A DNA stretch of 13,140 bases from Bermanella sp034110565. GTDB taxonomy: Bacteria > Pseudomonadota > Gammaproteobacteria > Pseudomonadales > Oceanobacteraceae. Location: the NCBI GenBank assembly GCA_034110565.1, contig JAWUYY010000055.1, positions 1-13,140 on the forward strand, in the 5' to 3' direction. The position numbers and the translations under genes are program-made. The number at the start of each line of letters is the position of its first letter. The stretch's first letter is position 1. This document shows positions 7,475 to 13,140 of this stretch, in pieces. Below the pieces are notes generated by a model. It made no database searches. It worked only from the letters and a program-made list of their open reading frames with translations, and was not told where the DNA came from.

Positions 7475-9388
7475 ATGGCAGTCGTCATACTAGATAACGT
7501 AGGTTTACATTACGGAGAGCAGGTTCTCCTCAATGGCGTCAATCTGACTATTAATGAACGAGATCGCTTGTGTCTTGTGGGTCGTAACGGAGCTGGTAAA
7601 TCTTCGTTAATGAAGTTGTTACTTAAGCAAAATCTGCCTGATTCGGGCGTTGTACGTATTGCTGACGGCTGTACATTGGCAGAGTTGCCTCAAAGCTTGC
7701 CTGCAGCAGATGATCGTAACGTAATGGATGTGGTGCTTAGCGGTAAGGCGGAGTTAGGTCAGGTTTTGCATGACTATAACGAGCTAAGTATGCGCGCGGC
7801 TACCGACCAAGACATGAAAAAGCTGGAAATATTACAAGGCAAGATAGAAGCCGAAGATGGTTGGCTGTTACAGACAAAAGCCGATGCGATTATCGAAAAG
7901 TTAAACCTCCCTAAAGAAAAAACCATGGCGGAGCTATCTGGTGGTTGGCGTCGCCGTGTGATGCTGGGGCGTGCTTTGTTGAGCGAGCCAGACTTATTGC
8001 TACTCGATGAACCAACTAACCATTTGGATATTCCTGCTATTGAATGGCTAGAAGAGCAGCTGGCGGATTTTCCTGGTGCGGTGTTATTTGTGACGCACGA
8101 TAGGGCATTCATGGAAAAAGCGGCTAAACAGGTTTTAGATCTAGATCGCGGAAATATCTTTCGCTACGACGGCAGTGATTTTGACGGTCTAGTAGAGTGG
8201 CGTGAAAAGCGTATCGAAGATGAAGAAAAAGAAAATGCATTGTTTGATAGACGCCTAGCCGATGAAGAAAAATGGATTCGTCAGGGGGTTAAAGCTCGTC
8301 GTACTCGTAATGAAGGTCGTGTTCGCGCCCTTAAAGCTATGCGTAATGAACGTAGTGCACGAGTGGATCGTCAGGGTAAAGCAGATTTCACCATGGATGC
8401 CTCAGATAAGTCAGGCAAAATTGTTATAGATGCTCGCCATGTTAGCTATGGCTTTGAAACCAAGAATATTATTGATGATTTCTCTACGCTGATTCAGCGC
8501 GGTGATCGTATTGGCTTGTTGGGTGTGAATGGTTGCGGTAAAAGTACCTTGTTACGCTTATTGCTTGATCAATTGCAGCCACAATCAGGCACGATTAAGC
8601 AGGGCACGAAGTTAGAGGTTGCGTACTTTGATCAGTTACGTGCGGGCTTAGACTTAGAGAAAAACGTGGTCGACAATCTAGCCGAAGGTCGTGAGTTTAT
8701 CGATACAGGCACCGGGCCTCGCCATATACTAAGTTACCTAGGTGACTTCTTGTTTAGCCCTCAGCGTGCTCGTACTCCTGTTAAAGCCCTTTCTGGTGGT
8801 GAGACAAGCCGAGTGATGCTGGCAAAATTATTCAGTAAACCTTCCAACATGTTGGTACTGGATGAGCCGACCAATGACTTAGATGTTGAAACCCTTGAAA
8901 TGCTTGAAAACCGCTTAATGGAATATCCAGGCACTTTACTAGTGGTGAGCCATGATCGTTCGTTCTTAGATAATGTTGTGACATCTTTATACGCGTTTGA
9001 TGGCGACGGGAAAATTTCTGAACACGTTGGCGGCTATAGCGAATGGTATGCACGTGGTAATCGATTAAAAGATGAAGACTTATCGTTAAGACAATCCGCT
9101 AAACAAGCTGCCCAGGCAAAAAAAGAAGAAGTAATTGAAAAGCCAAAGCCTGGGAAAAAGTTAAGCTATAAGATTCAGTTAGAGCTAGATGGATTGCCTG
9201 GTGAAATTGAAGTGCTTGAACAAGCCGTTGAGCGTCTAACGGCCGAAACCACGAACAGTGATTTCTACGTAAAAGAAAATGACTATGTGACAAAAACTCT
9301 TGCACAGTTAGAGCAAGCACAAGCCCAGCTTGATGCTAAAGTCGAGCGCTGGATGGAGCTAGAGGCAATGAAAGAAGGCGTCGAATAA
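7475..9388 (+). CDS. uup: ABC-F ATPase Uup
   Basis: A 637-residue cytosolic twin-ATPase with no membrane domain (E. coli Uup is 635). ABC1 has Walker A GRNGAGKSS at 36-44, signature LSGGW at 154-158, Walker B LLLLDEPTNHLD ending at D185, and H-loop H208. A charged linker rich in Arg, Glu and Lys (~240-300) fits the tRNA-contacting linker of ABC-F proteins. ABC2 has GVNGCGKST at 350-358, LSGGE at 439-443, LVLDEPTNDLD ending at D470, and H493. Residues ~560-637 form the C-terminal coiled coil typical of Uup, which binds nucleic acid in E. coli. The family acts on the ribosome; uup mutants in E. coli also show raised precise excision of transposons. Both sites look catalytically intact. Start ATG 7475 follows AGAGG (7466-7470) by 4 nt and gives the usual family N terminus, whereas ATG 7436 adds 13 unmatched residues. 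It is coupled to the next gene. Confidence 0.95.
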   Translation: MAVVILDNVGLHYGEQVLLNGVNLTINERDRLCLVGRNGAGKSSLMKLLLKQNLPDSGVVRIADGCTLAELPQSLPAADDRNVMDVVLSGKAELGQVLHDYNELSMRAATDQDMKKLEILQGKIEAEDGWLLQTKADAIIEKLNLPKEKTMAELSGGWRRRVMLGRALLSEPDLLLLDEPTNHLDIPAIEWLEEQLADFPGAVLFVTHDRAFMEKAAKQVLDLDRGNIFRYDGSDFDGLVEWREKRIEDEEKENALFDRRLADEEKWIRQGVKARRTRNEGRVRALKAMRNERSARVDRQGKADFTMDASDKSGKIVIDARHVSYGFETKNIIDDFSTLIQRGDRIGLLGVNGCGKSTLLRLLLDQLQPQSGTIKQGTKLEVAYFDQLRAGLDLEKNVVDNLAEGREFIDTGTGPRHILSYLGDFLFSPQRARTPVKALSGGETSRVMLAKLFSKPSNMLVLDEPTNDLDVETLEMLENRLMEYPGTLLVVSHDRSFLDNVVTSLYAFDGDGKISEHVGGYSEWYARGNRLKDEDLSLRQSAKQAAQAKKEEVIEKPKPGKKLSYKIQLELDGLPGEIEVLEQAVERLTAETTNSDFYVKENDYVTKTLAQLEQAQAQLDAKVERWMELEAMKEGVE

Positions 9389-9873
9389 TGACCGTATGGT
9401 TGGTAATGATTTTTGTTGCGCTGGTGGTTGTGGGCAGTGTCATGTGGATACGCCCCAGTCCTAGAGATCAAAAATTAGCAAAGTGGCGTCGAGATGCGCT
9501 AGTAGCTGGTTTGAAAGTCAGAATGCAAACATTAAAGGCCGAGCCTAAAAACAGCGGTATTCGTGAAGATGTCGAAGGCATTACTTACGAATGGTTTAAT
9601 CCTGAGCCAAATAAACTGGATAAAACCATCTGGGCGATTGTAAAAACAGACGCGTGGTTGAAAGATGGTTTACCTGAAGGGTGGAGTTGGTACGAGAAAG
9701 AGGCAGATATCGATTTAGCTAAAGTAACCGCTATTATTCAGGCGTTACCTGTTGAGGTGAACGCTATTGAGCGAACACCTATTTCGAGTCGTATTATGTG
9801 GAATGAATCAGGAAAAGAGTTTGATGCTGTAAAGCTGAAATCTTATTTGCAAAACTTACAGGCTATTTCTTAG
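9388..9873 (+). CDS. Small membrane-anchored protein of unknown function, coupled to uup
   Basis: I do not recognise a named family for this 161-residue protein. Residues ~3-22 are one strongly hydrophobic segment (WLVMIFVALVVVG), followed by basic residues (RDQKLAKWRRD), so by the positive-inside rule the bulk should face the cytoplasm. The rest is soluble, tryptophan-rich around 90-105, with LPEGWSWYEKE. The start overlaps the uup stop (TAATG, one shared base), and GAAGG at 9374-9378 lies 9 nt upstream, so it is very likely translated with uup. From memory, a protein of similar size sits next to uup in Pseudomonas, which I could not verify. Its last codons and stop lie in an inverted repeat shared with the convergent gene, which it overlaps by 11 nt. 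Its role is unknown; the coupling hints at a link to Uup. Confidence 0.8.
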   Translation: MTVWLVMIFVALVVVGSVMWIRPSPRDQKLAKWRRDALVAGLKVRMQTLKAEPKNSGIREDVEGITYEWFNPEPNKLDKTIWAIVKTDAWLKDGLPEGWSWYEKEADIDLAKVTAIIQALPVEVNAIERTPISSRIMWNESGKEFDAVKLKSYLQNLQAIS

Positions 9874-9886
9874 CCTGTAAGTTTTG
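9850..9886. terminator. Bidirectional hairpin shared by two overlapping convergent genes
   Basis: A perfect 15-bp inverted repeat (CAAAACTTACAGGCT at 9850-9864 and its complement at 9872-9886) has a 7-nt loop. It contains the stop codons of both convergent genes (TAG at 9871-9873 on plus, TAG at 9865-9863 on minus). Each strand's 3' arm ends in four T residues, so it can act as a terminator both ways, though the U-tract is short. Both genes read the same arm in the same frame, so both proteins end in QNLQA plus two further residues. Confidence 0.72.
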
Positions 9887-10696
9887 AGTGTAATACTCTT
9901 CGATAGTCTCTAGATCTTGAGCGATGCGATCACCGTAGCTGCTTACGATGAAAGGTACAGCGTTTTCATTGTAGTTCGCAATCGACTTTGCAATGAAAAC
10001 CCACTTCACTTCTACCTGATCAACTAGCTTATAAATACGTTTTTCGTTAGCGGCCTTAGCCTTAAGTTTTTCTAATAGGGCAGTGAATTTCTTGCCCTGA
10101 TTGTCCATGCCACCTTCATTGATCGCAATTACATTGACTTGTCCAAGGCTTGAAGTGCTACGCGCTGCGTACTCTGCAGTCAAAGCCTGAATGATTAACC
10201 CCATGTCGCGTGTTTGCTGAGTTAACTCAGGGAGTTTAATGCCTGTTTTTTCAATCAAAGAATTATAAACGTTAGCCAGACTTTTATTTAGTGCGATGGC
10301 TTCGTTGCCCAGTTCAGAAACAAGACGTGCGTTCGCGTAACCCTGCGTTAGAAAGTCTGCACGGTTTATTTCTAATAAGCGTTTGTAGTTCTGCCAACCT
10401 GTTAATGTGGCTGCCATTGTTTCTAGTTTTGCAGTAGGGGAAGCGGCATCTGTGATTTTAGAAAGACGATGCTCGAACTGCTTTACATCGGATTCAATTT
10501 CTCGGTTGTAGCGAGAATCGCCTTCTAGACCACTAAACATATAGTAGTCACTAAGGATGGCAAAGGTGAGGCCGCGCATCTCATTGAGGCGCTTTAGGTC
10601 ATCGTTAGTTTCTGCGTTGGCAGTCGCTGGGTTTGCAATTATGAATAAGCATAGCGCTAGGGCGCTACACAGCTGTTTCAGGGCTATTTTTATCAT
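9863..10696 (-). CDS. Secreted, mostly helical protein of unknown function
   Basis: This 277-residue protein has a clear signal peptide: Lys-rich start, a hydrophobic stretch (LCSALALCLFIIA), and likely cleavage after ATANA near residue 28. No lipobox or later membrane segment is seen, so it should be periplasmic. The mature part looks nearly all alpha-helical, starting LKRLNEMRGLTFAILSDYY, with long charged helices through ~235. This loosely recalls the helical sensor bundles of PilJ-type or chemoreceptor N-terminal domains, but no signalling domain is attached and I would not assign a family. A ribosome site (AGGA, plus-strand TCCT at 10703-10706) lies 6 nt before the start. Its 3' end overlaps the convergent uup-partner gene by 11 nt. 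No clear promoter is visible upstream. Function is unknown. Confidence 0.82.
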   Translation of the reverse strand: MIKIALKQLCSALALCLFIIANPATANAETNDDLKRLNEMRGLTFAILSDYYMFSGLEGDSRYNREIESDVKQFEHRLSKITDAASPTAKLETMAATLTGWQNYKRLLEINRADFLTQGYANARLVSELGNEAIALNKSLANVYNSLIEKTGIKLPELTQQTRDMGLIIQALTAEYAARSTSSLGQVNVIAINEGGMDNQGKKFTALLEKLKAKAANEKRIYKLVDQVEVKWVFIAKSIANYNENAVPFIVSSYGDRIAQDLETIEEYYTQNLQAKK

Positions 10697-10833
10697 TTTG
10701 TATCCTGAGGTGACTTTTATTATTTTAAGACAGTGTGCTTAATTTTGGCTATAAGTCAAAGGGGAGTTGGCTCTATATCACATTTTCTTATAAAACCCGT
10801 CTTTTCATAGGCTGTATTTCTTGACATGCAATC

Positions 10834-11062
10834 AAAAAAACGACACCCAACTCATAAAGTCGGCATTAATTGCGACTATCGACTATGGTCCATATATGCC
10901 ATTGCTTTTGCTTTATATGGATTGAAATGGATGAAAAACAACCTGTTTTAGATGGATTTTGAGCAAATAATGCGGAAATGGTTGACATTTATGGCCAGAT
11001 TTACGAAGGTTCCGCTACCAAATTCAAACGGGCGTATGAATTAGGTTAGTTGGGTGTTTTTT
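10834..11062. mobile_element. Possible small decayed mobile element (MITE or IS relic)
   Basis: Perfect 10-bp inverted arms, ACACCCAACT at 10843-10852 and AGTTGGGTGT at 11048-11057, enclose 195 bp. Outside the arms lie an A-run (10834-10840) and a T-run (11057-11062), extending the symmetry past a short indel (CG present only on the left). The flanking pentamers CAATC (10829-10833) and CAACC (11063-11067) differ by one base and could be an imperfect target duplication, though this is weak. Inside is a reading frame broken by one stop that ends inside the right arm, as transposase genes often do. I do not recognise the ends as those of a known family. It could instead be a chance repeat. Confidence 0.35.
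10885..11049 (+). pseudogene. Broken short reading frame inside the intergenic relic
   Basis: Read from ATG 10885, 25 codons run to TGA at 10960-10962. The same frame then continues open for 28 codons to TAG at 11047-11049. The second half reads like natural protein sequence (MVDIYGQIYEG, then KFKRAYELG), with charged and aromatic residues spaced as in an amphipathic helix. The stop overlaps the right inverted arm. No ribosome site is evident at 10885 or at the second-half ATG 10978. It may be the C-terminal remnant of a lost gene, possibly of the putative element. I cannot name a parent family, and chance is possible for so short a frame. Confidence 0.28.
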
Positions 11063-11114
11063 CAACCAAATGCCCGTAAGTAGCAGTATTGTTTTTTAAA
11101 GCCCTTATTAAACC

Positions 11115-11157
11115 CTGTGTTTACTAAGTGTTTTTTATTCAAACTGTGTTCACTCAG
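11115..11157 (+). promoter_or_regulatory. Two imperfect direct repeats in the fadB leader
   Basis: CTGTGTTTACTAAG at 11115-11128 and CTGTGTTCACTCAG at 11144-11157 agree at 12 of 14 positions. Their starts are 29 bp apart, close to three helical turns, so a regulator could bind both on the same face. They lie 26-68 nt upstream of fadB, where the promoter should be. They do not obviously match the FadR or PsrA operators I know. A partial CAAAC-N3-GTTC at 11140-11151 overlaps the second copy. No convincing -35/-10 pair was found. Confidence 0.4.
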
Positions 11158-11168
11158 CTAAATTTAGC
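11157..11168. promoter_or_regulatory. 12-bp perfect palindrome just before the fadB ribosome site
   Basis: GCTAAATTTAGC is a perfect palindrome that ends two bases before the fadB ribosome-binding site (GGAG at 11171-11174). It abuts the second direct repeat at 11157. It could be an operator or include a weak -10 (TAAATT), but I see no matching -35. Confidence 0.35.
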
Positions 11169-11182
11169 GTGGAGATTTGTTG

Positions 11183-13140
11183 ATGATTTACGAAGGTAAA
11201 GCCATCACGGTTAAGCTACTCGAAGACGGCATCGCCGAATTGAACTTCGATTTACAAGGTGAATCTGTAAACAAGTTTGACCGTGTTACTCTGGAAGACC
11301 TAAAGGCTTCCGTAGACGCACTTAAAAGCAACAGCGACGTTAAGGGTCTTATCGTTACATCTGGTAAAGATTGCTTCATCGTTGGTGCAGACATCACTGA
11401 ATTCGGTGATAACTTCAAGCAAGAAGATGAAGTCATCATTAAATGGATTCTTGAAGCCAACCAGATTTTTAATGGTGTTGAAGATCTACCATTTCCAACA
11501 GTGACGGCCATTAATGGTATCGCTCTAGGTGGTGGTTTCGAAATGACGCTAGCCACTGACTTCCGTGTGATGTCAGAAACAGCAAAAGTAGGTCTACCTG
11601 AAGTTAAACTAGGTATCTACCCAGGTTTCGGCGGTACTGTTCGTCTTCCTCGTGTTATCGGTGCCGATAACGCAATCGAATGGATCTGCATGGGTGCAGA
11701 AAGCCGTGCTGATAAAGCACTTAAATTCGGTGCAGTTGATGCCGTAGTTAAAGCTGAAGTGCTAAAAGATTCTGCTATCGCAATGGTTAAAGATGCGATC
11801 GCTGGCAATCTAGATTGGAAAGCCAAGCGTGAAGAGAAAACCACTAAGCTTAAGCTAGATGCTATGGAGCAAATGATGGTGTTCGAAACTGCTAAAGGTT
11901 TCGTAGCCGGTCAAACTAAGGGTCAATACCCAGCTCCTGTTGAAGCAATTAAAACCATGCAAAAAGCGGCAAACTTTGGTCGCGATAAAGCGCTTGAAGT
12001 TGAAGCGAAAGGTTTTGCAAAACTTGCTAAGACAACTGAATCACAAGCGCTTATTGGCCTATTTAACAATGATCAGTTGTTGAAGAAAAAAGCCAAAGAA
12101 TATGCTGCTATTGCTAAGCCTACTAACAAGGCTGCTGTATTAGGCGCAGGTATCATGGGCGGCGGTATCGCTTTTGTTTCTGCACTTAAAGGCACACCAA
12201 TCCTAATGAAAGATATCGCTGAAGCGGGTATCGAGTTAGGCCTAAATGAAGCGAACAAACTTCTTTCTAAGCGTGTTGAACGTAAGAAAATGAAGCCGCT
12301 ACAAATGGGTGAAGCACTTAATCGCATCCGTCCGACTCTTTCTTATGCAGAGTTTGGCGACGTAGATGTGGTTGTTGAAGCCGTTGTTGAAAACCCTAAA
12401 GTGAAAAGCATTGTTCTTGCTGAAGTTGAAGGTCATGTAAATGAAGAGACTGTTATTGCTTCTAATACATCGACTATTTCTATCGACTTCCTAGCTAAGA
12501 GCGTTAAACGCCCTGAAAACTTCCTAGGTATGCATTTCTTCAATCCTGTACACATGATGCCTCTTGTAGAAATCATTCGTGGAGCGAAGACCTCTGAGAA
12601 AGCCGTTGCAACGACTGTTGCATATGCTCAGAAAATGGGTAAAACCCCAATCGTTGTTAACGATTGCCCAGGTTTCCTAGTTAACCGTGTGTTATTCCCT
12701 TACTTTGGTGGTTTTGCTGCACTTCTACGTGATGGTGCTGATTTCCGTCAAGTAGATAAAGTGATGGAGAAATTCGGTTTCCCAATGGGTCCTGCTTACC
12801 TAATGGATGTTGTGGGTATCGATACAGGTAAACACGCTAACGAAGTTATGGCTGAAGGTTTCCCTGAGCGCATGAAGGCTGACTTTACGTCTGCCATGGA
12901 CGTGTTATTCGAAAATGAATACTACGGTCAGAAAAACAAAAAAGGTTTCTATAAGTACGAAGAAGACAAGAAAGGCAAGCCGAAGAAAGTTTTCGACGAA
13001 GCGATTCTTGAGATGCTTGCACCTGTATTGGGTGAGGCTCGTGACTTCGATGCTGATGAAATTATCGCTCGCTGCATGATTCCAATGTGTAACGAAGTTG
13101 TTCGTTGTCTTGAAGAAGGTATCGTAGATACAGCTGCTGA
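11183..13140 (+). CDS. fadB: Fatty acid oxidation complex alpha subunit FadB (3' end cut by window)
   Basis: The multifunctional beta-oxidation subunit combines enoyl-CoA hydratase, 3-hydroxyacyl-CoA dehydrogenase and isomerase activities, and pairs with the thiolase FadA in an alpha2-beta2 complex in the cytosol. Only 652 codons are in the window; E. coli FadB has 729, so roughly 60-80 residues are missing. The hydratase domain (1-~190) has FIVGADITEF, GGGFE with E120, and GLPEVKLGI with E140, matching the catalytic pair E119/E139 of E. coli. The dehydrogenase domain has the NAD-binding GAGIMG at 321-326 and catalytic H451 in GMHFFNPVH. All key residues are present. ATG 11183 follows GGAG (11171-11174) by 8 nt. 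Codon choice leans to GGT, GTT, AAC, TTC and CTA/CTT for Leu, compared with the TTA/TTG-rich neighbours, as in highly expressed genes. fadA is expected directly downstream, outside the window. Confidence 0.97.
   Translation, partial: MIYEGKAITVKLLEDGIAELNFDLQGESVNKFDRVTLEDLKASVDALKSNSDVKGLIVTSGKDCFIVGADITEFGDNFKQEDEVIIKWILEANQIFNGVEDLPFPTVTAINGIALGGGFEMTLATDFRVMSETAKVGLPEVKLGIYPGFGGTVRLPRVIGADNAIEWICMGAESRADKALKFGAVDAVVKAEVLKDSAIAMVKDAIAGNLDWKAKREEKTTKLKLDAMEQMMVFETAKGFVAGQTKGQYPAPVEAIKTMQKAANFGRDKALEVEAKGFAKLAKTTESQALIGLFNNDQLLKKKAKEYAAIAKPTNKAAVLGAGIMGGGIAFVSALKGTPILMKDIAEAGIELGLNEANKLLSKRVERKKMKPLQMGEALNRIRPTLSYAEFGDVDVVVEAVVENPKVKSIVLAEVEGHVNEETVIASNTSTISIDFLAKSVKRPENFLGMHFFNPVHMMPLVEIIRGAKTSEKAVATTVAYAQKMGKTPIVVNDCPGFLVNRVLFPYFGGFAALLRDGADFRQVDKVMEKFGFPMGPAYLMDVVGIDTGKHANEVMAEGFPERMKADFTSAMDVLFENEYYGQKNKKGFYKYEEDKKGKPKKVFDEAILEMLAPVLGEARDFDADEIIARCMIPMCNEVVRCLEEGIVDTAA

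Larger units (their letters stand above)
10697..11182. other. 486-nt intergenic region without an intact gene
   Basis: This gap separates two divergently transcribed genes, the secreted protein (-) and fadB (+). Bases 10697-10833 are AT-rich and contain no recognisable gene or promoter. Bases 10834-11062 look like a decayed small mobile element or an inverted-repeat-bounded relic. Bases 11063-11182 form the fadB leader with two imperfect direct repeats and a palindrome. TTGACA hexamers at 10821 and 10982 have no -10 at proper spacing. The promoters for both flanking genes must lie here, but I could not place either. Confidence 0.7.
10998..11197 (+). repeat. 13-bp direct repeat, one copy at the fadB start
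   Basis: GATTTACGAAGGT occurs at 10998-11010 and at 11185-11197, 187 bp apart. The second copy begins on the G of the fadB start codon and encodes IYEG. The first copy encodes IYEG in the broken frame of the relic. Similarity does not clearly extend beyond the 13 bases on either side, so this may be chance or the trace of a small duplication. Confidence 0.6.

Noticed and set aside
10960..10962. TGA as a selenocysteine codon in the relic frame
   Set aside because: No convincing SECIS-like hairpin follows the TGA, and the first half of the frame does not look like protein.
10821..10987. TTGACA hexamers at 10821-10826 and 10982-10987 as promoter -35 elements
   Set aside because: No TATAAT-like sequence lies 16-18 nt downstream of either.
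10834..11062. A ~230-nt non-coding RNA with a closing stem and 3' U-run
   Set aside because: A 10-bp stem spanning a ~195-nt interior is not a usual terminator, no promoter with a proper -10 lies at its 5' side, and the A/T runs are mirrored on both ends.

Overview
The window looks like a chromosomal segment of a marine-type gammaproteobacterium. Uup, Slt and FadB read as gammaproteobacterial proteins, coding density is high, and base composition is moderate (low-to-mid 40s % GC by eye). An Oceanospirillales or Pseudomonas-related lineage is my best guess, from gene content only. From memory, the fadB/faoA, uup and slt genes also lie near one another in Pseudomonas, so the backbone may be conserved; I could not verify this.

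Layout: (1) Bases 1-136 hold a strong bidirectional terminator, then a short leader. (2) 137-937 (+) encodes a MOSC-domain (YcbX/mARC-like) protein without the C-terminal ferredoxin domain. (3) 1008-7304 (-) holds three genes in one direction. An RND efflux adaptor and an RND permease are coupled (1-nt gap) and are followed 71 nt later by slt, a periplasmic lytic transglycosylase. (4) 7305-7474 is a divergent regulatory region between the adaptor and uup. It has a perfect TATAAT for the efflux genes with a 7-bp-arm inverted repeat over the spacer and -35. (5) 7475-9873 (+) holds uup (ABC-F ATPase) and a small membrane-anchored protein of unknown function that overlaps the uup stop by one base. 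(6) 9863-10696 (-) encodes a secreted, mostly helical protein of unknown function. It converges with and overlaps the previous gene by 11 nt, inside a 15-bp perfect inverted repeat. (7) 10697-11182 is a 486-nt gap. It holds a possible decayed small mobile element (inverted ends around 10843 and 11057, with a broken reading frame inside) and then a repeat-rich leader. (8) 11183 to the end (+) is fadB, the multifunctional beta-oxidation alpha subunit, cut by the window edge after 652 codons.

The genes do not form one pathway. The efflux pair is a self-contained export module that lacks a local outer-membrane channel. Uup and its coupled partner belong to translation or ribosome homeostasis, Slt to cell-wall turnover, and FadB to fatty-acid degradation. 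No CRISPR array, tRNA, rRNA or intact insertion sequence was seen. The least explained parts are the 10.7-11.2 kb gap, the RND permease with a reduced proton-relay set, and the palindromic convergent gene ends at 9.86 kb.
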